Shown here: positions 7,392 to 14,700 of the stretch, one piece after another
Layout: each line of letters opens with the position of its first letter
Position numbering within the stretch: the stretch's first letter is position 1
Assembly (NCBI GenBank): GCA_018714725.1
Contig: DVMZ01000062.1
Span: forward strand, 1 to 14,828
From: Candidatus Scatosoma pullistercoris
Lineage (GTDB): Bacteria > Bacillota > Clostridia > Christensenellales > Borkfalkiaceae
Length of the DNA: 14,828 nucleotides
Reading direction: 5' to 3'
Notes under the pieces: generated by a model
Seen by the model: the letters and a program-made list of their open reading frames with translations, nothing else
Database searches by the model: none
What the model was told of the DNA's origin: nothing
Made by a program: the position numbers and the translations under genes

Positions 7392-7664
7392 CCTTTTGCG
7401 AAAATAATCGGAAAGAAACGGAAAAGTTTTTGCCTTTTTCGGCCGCGCCGGGAAAAGAGGCCCCGGCATACCGTCCGCCGGGCCGGTGGACAGGGCGGCG
7501 GGGCAGGCTGCGGACAGGACGTCAGGACAGGGCGGCGGGACAGGCGACGGACAGGACGGCGGGGCAGGTGGCGGACAGGAGGGCAGGACAGGGCCGGGCA
7601 GCGCTTTCGGGACTGTTTTTGCGCCGGAGGGGAAGGGTTCGGCATGACGGCGCGGGCGGGGGCA
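7392..7664. other. Divergent spacer between pgk and the binding-protein gene
   Basis: No gene is supported. The first part (7392-7440) is A/T-rich and adjoins the pgk promoter. At 7447-7473 there is a GCCGGG...CCCGGC hairpin. The remainder is an extremely G-rich repeat (separate entry). Frames that stay open here translate to arginine/glycine repeats and have no family resemblance or ribosome binding site. Confidence 0.6.
7488..7598. repeat. Degenerate GC-rich minisatellite
   Basis: A 37-base unit beginning GGACAGGGCGGCGGG at 7488 recurs at 7525 with few changes, then a third, partial copy begins GGACAGGG at 7586. Within these, shorter units of about 18 bases (GGCGGGGCAGG, CGGACAGGA) repeat irregularly. 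The array is almost free of T on the plus strand. It lies in the divergent spacer and is probably non-coding. Replication slippage is the simple explanation. Confidence 0.8.
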
Positions 7665-7670
7665 TATAAT
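7665..7670 (+). promoter_or_regulatory. -10 box (TATAAT) abutting the binding-protein start
   Basis: A perfect TATAAT ends five bases before the ATG at 7676. A start site seven bases after the box would be base 7677, that is, within a base of the initiation codon. The -35 region (about 7641-7648) shows no match worth naming. If used, this promoter would make a leaderless mRNA. Confidence 0.5.
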
Positions 7671-7675
7671 AGGAC

Positions 7676-8668
7676 ATGAAAAAATTTCGCGTTATGGAAA
7701 CCGCGGTGTGTTTTCTCCTTGCGGGGATACTGTGCGCATTGTCGGTGTTATGGGCTGTTCCCGCTTTAACGGGCAAGCCGTCGGAATCGCAGTCGGCTTC
7801 GGGAGTGGTCCGATTGTGGAATATCGATACGTTTGAAGGGGGCAAGGGTTCCCGCACGGCCTTTCTCAACCGCGTGGCCGCAGGGTATGAAAAGGAGAAC
7901 CCGGGCATTTTCGTCATGGTTTCTTCCTATACGCCGGAGGGGGCGGCCGCGGCTTTTGCGGAGGGGAATTTCCCCGATATGCTCTCTTTCGGGCCGGGGT
8001 TTTCCGCTGTGGCGGAAAAATGTGCGAGGCTGGATTTTCCGGGGTTTTCCGGCGGCACGATCGCCGGGGAATGCCGCGCGGTGCCCTGGTGCCGGGGCGG
8101 GTATGCGCTGTTTTCGCTGGAAGAGGATTTTTCGGCCGTCGCCGCCGAAAACACGGTCGTCTCGGCCGGCGGCGGCAATCTTCCGCGGGTGGCGGCGGCG
8201 CTGTTTTCGTTGGGAAATGCTGCCGAGGAGGAATCCACGTCCGCCTATGTGCGCTTTCTGAACGGGAAATACCAATACTTGCTGGGGACGCAGCGTGATA
8301 TCTGCCGCTTTGCTTCCCGGGGCGTCAACGTGTTCTGCCGTCCGCTCGGGGAATTTTCCGATCTCTATCAGTATATAGCGGTGCTGGCGGAAGAGGAACG
8401 GGACCGGGAAATCTGCAAGGAGTATCTCGATTGCCTGCTGGGGGAAGAAAATCAGAAAAAACTGACGGGAATCGGCATGCTGAGCCCCTATTACGACATT
8501 TACGGCGCGGACGAACCGCTGGCCGACGAACTGGAACGGATCACCGCGCGATATACCGTCAGCGCTTTTGCGACGGCGGACGCACTCAAAAGCGCAAACG
8601 ACGCGGCAAAATCCGTCCAGGAAGGCGGAAGTGCGGAAGTTCTGAAAAATTTTCTGAAAGCGATTTGA
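7676..8668 (+). CDS. Short orphan extracellular solute-binding protein (family 1-like)
   Basis: The 330-residue product starts MKKFRVMETAV and a hydrophobic stretch (about 8-30), a signal peptide or membrane anchor; Cys20 follows GIL and is not a convincing lipobox. After a linker come features of ABC-type carbohydrate-binding proteins: LWNIDTFEGGKGSRTAF (47-63), YEKENPGIFVMV (71-82), EGNFPDMLSFG (96-106), then LNGKYQYLLGTQRDICR (195-211) and GEENQKKLTGIGMLSPY (256-271). Family members are usually 400-450 residues; the middle, where the second lobe normally begins, is compressed. No permease or ATPase gene is nearby. The ATG has only AGGA one base before it, too close for a normal ribosome site. 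Ligand unknown; import, sensing or a surface role are all possible. It could be cotranscribed with murB, 49 bases downstream. Confidence 0.75.
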   Translation: MKKFRVMETAVCFLLAGILCALSVLWAVPALTGKPSESQSASGVVRLWNIDTFEGGKGSRTAFLNRVAAGYEKENPGIFVMVSSYTPEGAAAAFAEGNFPDMLSFGPGFSAVAEKCARLDFPGFSGGTIAGECRAVPWCRGGYALFSLEEDFSAVAAENTVVSAGGGNLPRVAAALFSLGNAAEEESTSAYVRFLNGKYQYLLGTQRDICRFASRGVNVFCRPLGEFSDLYQYIAVLAEEERDREICKEYLDCLLGEENQKKLTGIGMLSPYYDIYGADEPLADELERITARYTVSAFATADALKSANDAAKSVQEGGSAEVLKNFLKAI

Positions 8669-8680
8669 AACACTTTCAAA
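8664..8680. promoter_or_regulatory. Perfect palindrome over the binding-protein stop and murB -35
   Basis: TTTGAAA-CAC-TTTCAAA is a 7-bp perfect inverted repeat. It spans the TGA stop at 8666-8668, and its right arm overlaps the likely murB -35. An A-rich run follows rather than T, and the stem is A/T-rich, so it is not a terminator on the plus strand. It could be a repressor operator or chance. Confidence 0.35.
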
Positions 8681-8702
8681 AACAAAAAAAATATGCTAAA
8701 AT
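8674..8702 (+). promoter_or_regulatory. Possible promoter of murB
   Basis: TTTCAA (8674-8679), a 17-base spacer and TAAAAT (8697-8702) preceded by TGC (extended -10). The predicted start near 8709 would leave only about 9 bases before the TTG and would cut into the Shine-Dalgarno, so it is uncertain. Confidence 0.4.
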
Positions 8703-8703
8703 A

Positions 8704-8710
8704 GAGGAGA
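8704..8710 (+). promoter_or_regulatory. murB ribosome binding site fixing a TTG start
   Basis: GAGGAGA stands 7 bases before TTG 8718. No ATG in this frame lies close by, so the TTG start is well supported. Confidence 0.8.
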
Positions 8711-8717
8711 GAAGATT

Positions 8718-9602
8718 TTGAACGATTGGACTCGTTTGCTCAGGGAAGATTGTGCGGGAATCAGAAGCGAAACGCCCTTTTTGTTTGCGCCCCATTGCTC
8801 GATCGGGTGCGGCGGCTGTGCCAGGGCGGCTTTCTGGCCGGAGAATCTCGCGGAGCTTTTGCTCCTCGTCGATGTGTTCCGGCGGGAAGAAGTGAAGTTT
8901 GTCGTACTCGGGAACATGACGAATGTCCTGCCTTCCGACGGAATGTTCGAGGGCGCCGTGATTTTTACGGACGGGCTCCGGTCGGTCGGAATCGGGAAAT
9001 CCGTGTTTGCCATGGCGGGCGTCCGGGCAAAAGCCCTGCTCGATTCGTGCGAACGGCACGGGCGGACGGGGGCGGAGTTCCTCGCGGGAATTCCCTGTTC
9101 CGTAGGCGGCGCGGCCTTTATGAACGCCGGGGCCGGGGGCAGGTATTTGTCGGACATTCTCGAAAGCGTGCTGGTGTACAAAGACGGCCGTATCCGGGTG
9201 CTGTTGAAAGAAGAATGCGGCTACGGTTATAAACACAGCGTGTTTATGGACGATTCGTCGGTGATTTTGGGCGCGTCTCTGCTTCTGGACGAAGCGGACG
9301 GGCAGACCGTGGCACGGAAGCGGGCGGAATTTCTCGCCGCGAGGCGGAAGCTGCCCAAAGGACGGAGCATGGGCTGCGTTTTTAAAAATCCGCCCGACGT
9401 GCCGGCGGGAAAACTCATCGACGGCGCGGGGCTGAAAGGCCTGCGGGTGGGCGGCGCGGTCATTTCCCCGCAGCATGCCAATTTTATCATCAATGAAGGC
9501 GGCGCGACTTCGGCGGACGTCAAAGCGCTGATCAATCTGATCAAGAACGCCGTGTTTGCGCAATACGGCGTGGGGCTGGAAGAGGAGATCCGGTATCTGT
9601 GA
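8718..9602 (+). CDS. murB: UDP-N-acetylenolpyruvoylglucosamine reductase (divergent MurB)
   Basis: MurB reduces UDP-GlcNAc-enolpyruvate to UDP-MurNAc with NADPH and FAD, the second committed step of peptidoglycan synthesis. The 294 residues fit the short type II family. Landmarks: VLGNMTNVLPSD (63-74) at the FAD-binding site, FLAGIPCSVGGAAFMNAGAGG (121-141), YGYKHSVF (169-176), MGCVFKNP (218-225), GKLIDGAGLKGLRVGGA (231-247), SPQHANFIIN, and the C-terminal GLEEEIRYL with a conserved Glu. Two positions look odd: the family's YRxS has Lys172 instead of Arg, and the proton-donor Ser of GSxFKNP is Cys220. The usual GxGSN is GNMTN. Length and all other blocks are intact, so I expect an active enzyme. 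The start is TTG 8718. It probably continues into the PHP gene 100 bases downstream. Confidence 0.93.
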   Translation: MNDWTRLLREDCAGIRSETPFLFAPHCSIGCGGCARAAFWPENLAELLLLVDVFRREEVKFVVLGNMTNVLPSDGMFEGAVIFTDGLRSVGIGKSVFAMAGVRAKALLDSCERHGRTGAEFLAGIPCSVGGAAFMNAGAGGRYLSDILESVLVYKDGRIRVLLKEECGYGYKHSVFMDDSSVILGASLLLDEADGQTVARKRAEFLAARRKLPKGRSMGCVFKNPPDVPAGKLIDGAGLKGLRVGGAVISPQHANFIINEGGATSADVKALINLIKNAVFAQYGVGLEEEIRYL

Positions 9603-9702
9603 ACTTCCGGTCCCGCCCCCGGAAAACCGGGAACGGCTTCCGGCAATCCCGGGAAAACATCCTCCGGACGAGGGACGGAAAGAGAAAAAAGGACGGAACA
9701 CG

Positions 9703-10482
9703 ATGGATATGAATCTGACGGCAGATTATCATACGCACACCCCGTATTCGCACGGGAAGGGCACGGTGGAAGAGAATGCGGCGCGGGCCAAAGCGCTGGG
9801 CATGAAACAGATCGGCATCACCGATCACGGCTTTGCACAGCTGGCGTTCGGGCTCCGGCGCAGAAAGGTGCCGGCGCTGATCGCCGACTGCCGCGCGGCG
9901 GCCGAAAAACTGGGGATCGACGTGCTGGTGGGCATGGAGGCGAATATTCTGGGCGAGAGTGGTTTGACCGACATGACGGAAGCGGACTACGACAATTTCG
10001 ACCTGTTTCTCTGCGGAAAGCACGTTCTGGTCGGCTATGAAACGGCGGGGGACTGGTGGCATTATTTCGGCGGGAATTTTGTGACGGACAAGTTCCGCCG
10101 CAAGCCGCCGCGGGCGCTGGTGGAGCGGAATACCCGCGCCTATCTCGCGATGATCGAAAAAAATCCCGTGGACATCGTTTCACACCTCAACTACCTTTGT
10201 CCGGCGGACGCGGCCGAAGTGGCCAGGTGTGCGGCCGATCACGGGACTTATATCGAACTCAATTCCAAAAAGGCGCATTTGACGGACGAGGAACTGTTTG
10301 CCGTCGTGCAGACGGGGGTGCGGTTCGTCATCGATTCGGACGCGCATTCGCCCGGCCGCGTGGGAGACACCGCCCTGGTGGAAGAACAGCTGGCGCGGGT
10401 GGGCGTCCCGCGGGAGCGCATCGACAACATCGACGGCAGGCTTCCCTCCTTCCGGTTCGCCGAATATAAAAAACACAGATAA
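9703..10482 (+). CDS. PHP-domain metal-dependent phosphoesterase (histidinol-phosphatase-like)
   Basis: The 259-residue protein is a single PHP domain. Metal ligands are visible in order: HTH (His10, His12), TDHG (Asp41, His42), GMEAN (Glu79), CGKH (His107), IVSHLNY (His161) and DSDAH (Asp213, His215). ELNSKK at 185-190 is typical of the YcdX/HisK-like group. Such proteins hydrolyse phosphomonoesters with a trinuclear metal centre; the substrate cannot be told from sequence. It may be a histidinol phosphatase, but no his genes are near. A PHP gene between murB and whiA is common in Clostridia. Start: ATG 9703 has AAAAGGA with 9-base spacing; the second ATG at 9709 is further away. A longer in-frame extension upstream has no ribosome site and overlaps murB. 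Confidence 0.9.
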   Translation: MDMNLTADYHTHTPYSHGKGTVEENAARAKALGMKQIGITDHGFAQLAFGLRRRKVPALIADCRAAAEKLGIDVLVGMEANILGESGLTDMTEADYDNFDLFLCGKHVLVGYETAGDWWHYFGGNFVTDKFRRKPPRALVERNTRAYLAMIEKNPVDIVSHLNYLCPADAAEVARCAADHGTYIELNSKKAHLTDEELFAVVQTGVRFVIDSDAHSPGRVGDTALVEEQLARVGVPRERIDNIDGRLPSFRFAEYKKHR

Positions 10483-10634
10483 CCGGACGGTTCCGGCCCG
10501 GCGGGTGGGAAGAAACCGGAAAGAAAGGACTGAAACCCGGAAAGCGGGGCACAGAAAAGCGGGACTCCCCAAAGGAGGGACCGGGCGGAAAGGGGCAGGG
10601 AAGGCCGGAGTCCGCCGCACGGAAGGCGGGCAAA
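10483..10634. other. Non-coding spacer where rapZ/yvcK are often found
   Basis: No gene is supported here. The plus strand is G/A-rich with CCGGA at 10483, 10516, 10537 and 10605, and a small CTCC/GGAG stem at 10565-10577. No convincing promoter for whiA is visible, which suggests read-through from the PHP gene. Confidence 0.55.
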
Positions 10635-10666
10635 CCGCGTGCCGCGGCGGGCGCGCCGGATTTTTT
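10635..10666 (+). terminator. Overlapping hairpins and T-run before whiA (terminator or attenuator)
   Basis: CGGCG (10645-10649) pairs with CGCCG (10654-10658) around GGCG and is followed after GA by six Ts (10661-10666), a short all-GC intrinsic-terminator shape. An alternative stem, CCGCG (10635-10639) with CGCGG (10643-10647), shares three bases with the first arm, so the two exclude one another. The T-run ends 11 bases before the whiA ATG. It could end the PHP transcript or attenuate whiA-dnaE. Confidence 0.45.
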
Positions 10667-10677
10667 CGGAAAGGGAC

Positions 10678-11622
10678 ATGAATTTTACTTCGGACATCAA
10701 AAAAGAGATCATATTGCGCGGAATCGACGGCAGAGCGGCGCGGAAAGCGGCTCTGTCGGCTTTCGTGCGCACGAGCGGCCAGTTTTCCGGACGGGCCGGC
10801 CGGCCGGAGTTCGTCATCGTCACGGAGACGGAGAACGTCGCGGAATTTTTCACGGCGCTGTTCGGGGACGTGTTCGGGGAAGAACTCACCGTGGCGCGGG
10901 CGGCGGTGGACAGGATGAGCGGGCGGGGCAAGTTGCTTTTGGAGTGCCCGGCCTCCGTCAGGGAAAAGGCGCTGAAAGAACTGGGGCTTTTAAGCCGTTC
11001 GGGCGGTTTTTCGGCCGGGATTGCCGCGAAACTGGTTCCGGACCGCGATTGCGCGCTGGCGTATGTCAAAGGGGCGTTTCTCGGCGGCGGAAGCTGCATT
11101 CTGCCCGGAAAAGAGGGCGGAAAAACGGGATACCACCTGGAATTCGTCTTTCCCGGAAAACGGGCGGCGGAGGATTTCTGCGCGCTGCTCGAAGAGAACG
11201 ATCTGCTGGCCAAGGCGGTGGAGAGAAAGGATACCGTCGTCGTCTACATCAAGAGCAAGGAGATGATTTCAGACTTTCTGTCCGTAGTCGGCGCGGAAAA
11301 CGCCCTGAAAAAATTTTCCGGACTGGTGGAAAAGCGGGACGAGTCCAACCGGAGCAACCGCGCCGCCAACTGCTTTTCGGGCAACGCGGACAAATCGGCT
11401 TCCGCATCCGTCCGGCAGGTGATGGCCATCCGCCGGATTTCGGAGGGGGCAGGGTTGGGATCACTGGACGCGGAACTCAGGGCGACCGCCGAAGCGAGGC
11501 TGGAAAATCCCGCGCTTTCTTTGCAGGAGCTGGCGGACCGGCTGGGGATCGGCAAGAGTTGTCTGAGCCACCGTCTCCGGCGGCTGGAAGCGCTGGCGGA
11601 AGCGGGCGGGAAGAAGGACTGA
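10678..11622 (+). CDS. whiA: WhiA-family DNA-binding protein (sporulation/cell-cycle regulator homologue)
   Basis: The 314-residue product fits WhiA (about 305-325). It begins MNFTSDIKKEI, the family's typical opening. A LAGLIDADG-like core follows, with AYVKGAFLGGGSC at 128-140 and GYHLEFVF. Then comes the NRxxNC block (NRSNRAANCFSGNADK, 224-239) with VRQVMAIRRI, and a C-terminal helix-turn-helix (LSLQELADRLGIGKSCLSHRLRRLE, about 280-304). WhiA is known as a sporulation regulator in Streptomyces and influences division and chromosome segregation in Bacillus; the role here is inferred only from homology. Homing-endonuclease activity is not expected, as in other WhiA proteins. ATG 10678 is preceded by GGAAAGGG; a longer frame from 10639 runs through the hairpin and is unlikely. 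rapZ and yvcK, frequent neighbours, are absent. Confidence 0.95.
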   Translation: MNFTSDIKKEIILRGIDGRAARKAALSAFVRTSGQFSGRAGRPEFVIVTETENVAEFFTALFGDVFGEELTVARAAVDRMSGRGKLLLECPASVREKALKELGLLSRSGGFSAGIAAKLVPDRDCALAYVKGAFLGGGSCILPGKEGGKTGYHLEFVFPGKRAAEDFCALLEENDLLAKAVERKDTVVVYIKSKEMISDFLSVVGAENALKKFSGLVEKRDESNRSNRAANCFSGNADKSASASVRQVMAIRRISEGAGLGSLDAELRATAEARLENPALSLQELADRLGIGKSCLSHRLRRLEALAEAGGKKD

Positions 11623-11793
11623 ACCTGCCGCGGAGAGAGGAAAAAACAGAGAGACAGGAATACGGAGAGACGAAGAGGCGGAGAAGGCCGGAGACCGGAG
11701 TGACGGAGAGCCGGAAAAACCGGAGAGAACCGGTAAAAGGGCGCGGCATGGGAGCGGCCGGCGCCGGACGCGAGAAAAACGGAAAGGTGATTT
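11623..11793 (+). repeat. Purine-rich spacer with repeated CCGGA/CGGAGA motifs
   Basis: Between whiA and dnaE the plus strand is mostly G and A. CCGGA occurs at 11688, 11695, 11711, 11720 and 11764, with CGGAGA variants between. There is no clear terminator or promoter. The last bases (AAAGGTGA, 11783-11790) pair well with the 16S 3' end and serve as the dnaE ribosome binding site. Confidence 0.6.
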
Positions 11794-14700
11794 ATGACGG
11801 ATTTTGTACATTTGCACGTTCATACGGAATACAGTCTGCTGGACGGGGCGGCGAAGGTGGACGACCTCATCGAGCACATGGTGAAAAACGGGATCGACTG
11901 CTGTGCGGTCACCGATCACGGGAATATGTACGCCTCTTTGTACTTTGCGGAGGAGTGCGTCAAAAAAGGGTTGAAATACATCATCGGCTGCGAGCTGTAT
12001 GCGACGGACGACTATCTGGACAAGCGCCCGGGCACCAAGACGGAGCACATCATCGTGCTGGCAAAGAACAAGACGGGCTATAAAAATATCGTCAAGCTGG
12101 ATTCCCTTTCCTATATCGACGGATTCTACGGCAAGCCGCGCATCGATTACAAACTGCTCAAAGAGCACCACGAAGGGGTGATCTGCCTGTCCGCATGCCT
12201 GGCGGGACGCATGCCCCAGCTGCTCATGCAGGGGGATTACGACGGCGCCAAGGCCTGGGCGAAAGAAATGCAGGACGTGTTCGGGGAGGATTTCTATATC
12301 GAGATTCAGGATCACGGACTGCGGGAAGAAAAGGAAGTGATTCCCCAGCTCATCCGGATTGCGCGGGAACTCGGCATCGGGCTGGTCGCCACCAACGACG
12401 TGCATTATATCCGCAAAGAGGACTGGGAGGCGCAGGATATCCTGCTTTGTATCCAGACGAAAAAGACGCTGGCCGACCCCAAGCGCATGAAGTTCGGGAC
12501 GCACGAATTCTATATGAAATCGGGGGACGAAATGGCGGAGCTCTTTTCCTACGTCCCCGAGGCGGTTTCCAACACCCGCGCGATCGCGGACAAGATCGAG
12601 GAACCAGTGTTCGACCTCAAACCCAACGGCACGCCCGTCCGCGACACTTCGCTGATTCCGCTGTACACGCCGGACGACGGGTCTACTTCTCCCGACTATC
12701 TCACCCGGCTGACCTGGGAGGGATTGCCCAAACGCTATAAAGACATCACCGATTCTATCCGTCAGCGGGTGGAGTACGAACTGGGCATCATCATCAAGAT
12801 GGGGTTTGCCGATTATTTCCTCATCGTGTGGGACTATATCAACTGGTCGCGTCTGCACGGGATCCCGGTGGGACCGGGACGGGGTTCGGGCGTCGGCAGT
12901 ATCGTGGCGTATTCGATCGGGATCACGGACGTGGATCCCCTCCGCTACGAGCTGATTTTCGAGCGGTTTCTCAACCCCGACCGCGTTTCCATGCCCGACT
13001 TCGACGTCGATTTCTGCACCAGGCGGCGTTATGAGACGATCGAGTATGTACGGGAGAAGTATCATCCCGAAAACGTCGCGCAGATCGTGACGTTCGGAAC
13101 GCTGGCCTCCCGCGCCGTCATCAAAGACGTGGGGCGGGTGATGGGCATTCCGTATTCCGAGACGGACAAGGTGGCGAAACTGATGGACGGCAAGTCCACC
13201 ATCCGCGAACTGCTGGGCATGAACATCGAGAAGATCGAGAAAAAACTGGCCGATCCCTCCCTGCCCGAGGACAAGCGGGCGGATACCCAGAAGACGCTGG
13301 AAGAGCAGAAGAAAAAGAAAAATTCCGAGTTCATCGAAGTGTACGAGACGAACGAAGAGCTTCGCCGCGTCATCGATATGGGGCTCAAGCTGGAAGGGAT
13401 GCCCAAGAACACGTCCGAGCACGCGGCCGGCGTCGTCATCTGCCGGAAAGTGCTCTCCGACAACGTGCCGCTCGCCCGCAACGGCGACGACATCGTCACC
13501 CAGTTCGACATGAAGGAAGTGGAAGCGGTCGGGATGCTGAAGATGGACTTCCTCGCGCTCACGACGCTCACGGACATCCAGAACACGCTCGACTATATCA
13601 AAGAGGGGCTGGGCATCGACATCGATTTCCACGAAATCGGCTACGACGTGCCCGAAGCCTATCAGCTGATCTCGTCCGGGGACACGGACGCGGTGTTCCA
13701 GCTCGAACAAGGCGGCATGAAGCGGTTCATGAAGGAGTTGCAGCCGACCTGTCTCGAAGACCTCATCGCGGGCATTTCCCTGTACCGTCCCGGTCCCATG
13801 GATTTCATTCCCACCTATATCCGGAACAAGAATCATCCCGACCAGATCGTATACGATACCCCCCTTCTGGAGCCCATTCTCAAAAATTCTTATGGCGTCA
13901 TCATCTATCAGGAACAGGTCATGCAGATTTTCCAGCGGCTGGCGGGGTATTCGCTGGGACAGGCAGACCTCGTCCGCCGCGCCATGGCGAAAAAGCACAA
14001 GGACGAACTGATGGCGCAGAAGGACAAATTCATTTACGGGGACATCGACAAGGGCGGGAATATCACGGGCTGCGCCGCGCAGGGGATTCCCGCGGAGGTC
14101 GCCGCCAAGATTTTTGCGGACATGGAGAGTTTCGCCTCCTATGCGTTCAACAAATCGCATGCCGCCGCTTACGCCGTCGTCGCTTACCGCACGGCTTATC
14201 TCAAATATTTCTATCCGAAGGAATTCCTCGCGGGTATTCTCAACGACCGGATCGACAAAATCGAAGAAATCTCCAAATATATCGCCTATATGAAGGAGAA
14301 GAACATCGAGGTTCTGCCGCCCGACATCAACAAGTCCAAGTCGATTTTCTCGGTGCAGGGCAACGGGCTCCGGTTCGGTCTCGGGGCGCTTCGCGGCGTC
14401 GGCCAGGCGCCCATCGAGGCGGTGATTGCCGAACGGGAGGAAAACGGGGAATTCAGAGATTTTGCGGATTTTGCCATCCGCTGTGCGAAGCACGTCAACA
14501 AACGCATCGTCGAAAGCCTGATTTATGCGGGCGCGTTCGATTGTTTCGGCCATTCGCGCGCGCAGTTTGCGGCCGTCTACGACGGCGTGCTCACGCGGGT
14601 GAACGCGATGGACAAACAGAAGGCGGGCGCGCAGATGTCTCTGTTCGGAGATATCATCGAAGAGCAGAACATCGAAATCGACTATCCCGATATTCCCGAA

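Noticed and set aside
7392..7675. A CRISPR array or mobile-element end in the repeat region
   Set aside because: The repeats are degenerate, contiguous and lack unique spacers, terminal inverted repeats, a transposase or target duplications.
5016..7679. An open frame of 887 codons on the plus strand across tpiA, pgk and the divergent spacer
   Set aside because: It is antisense to two certain glycolytic genes and ends in arginine/glycine repeats from the minisatellite. No recognisable domain is present.
9556..9702. A 49-codon upstream extension of the PHP protein
   Set aside because: It overlaps the end of murB, is proline/arginine-rich with no family similarity, and a good ribosome site precedes ATG 9703.
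10639..10677. A 13-residue N-terminal extension of WhiA (MPRRARR...)
   Set aside because: It runs through the GC hairpin and T-run and has no Shine-Dalgarno. The start at 10678 gives the standard WhiA N-terminus.
11041..11160. A homing endonuclease inside the whiA locus (LAGLIDADG-like motif)
   Set aside because: The motif is an integral part of the WhiA fold, and the acidic catalytic positions of active homing enzymes are not evident (AFLGGGSC).
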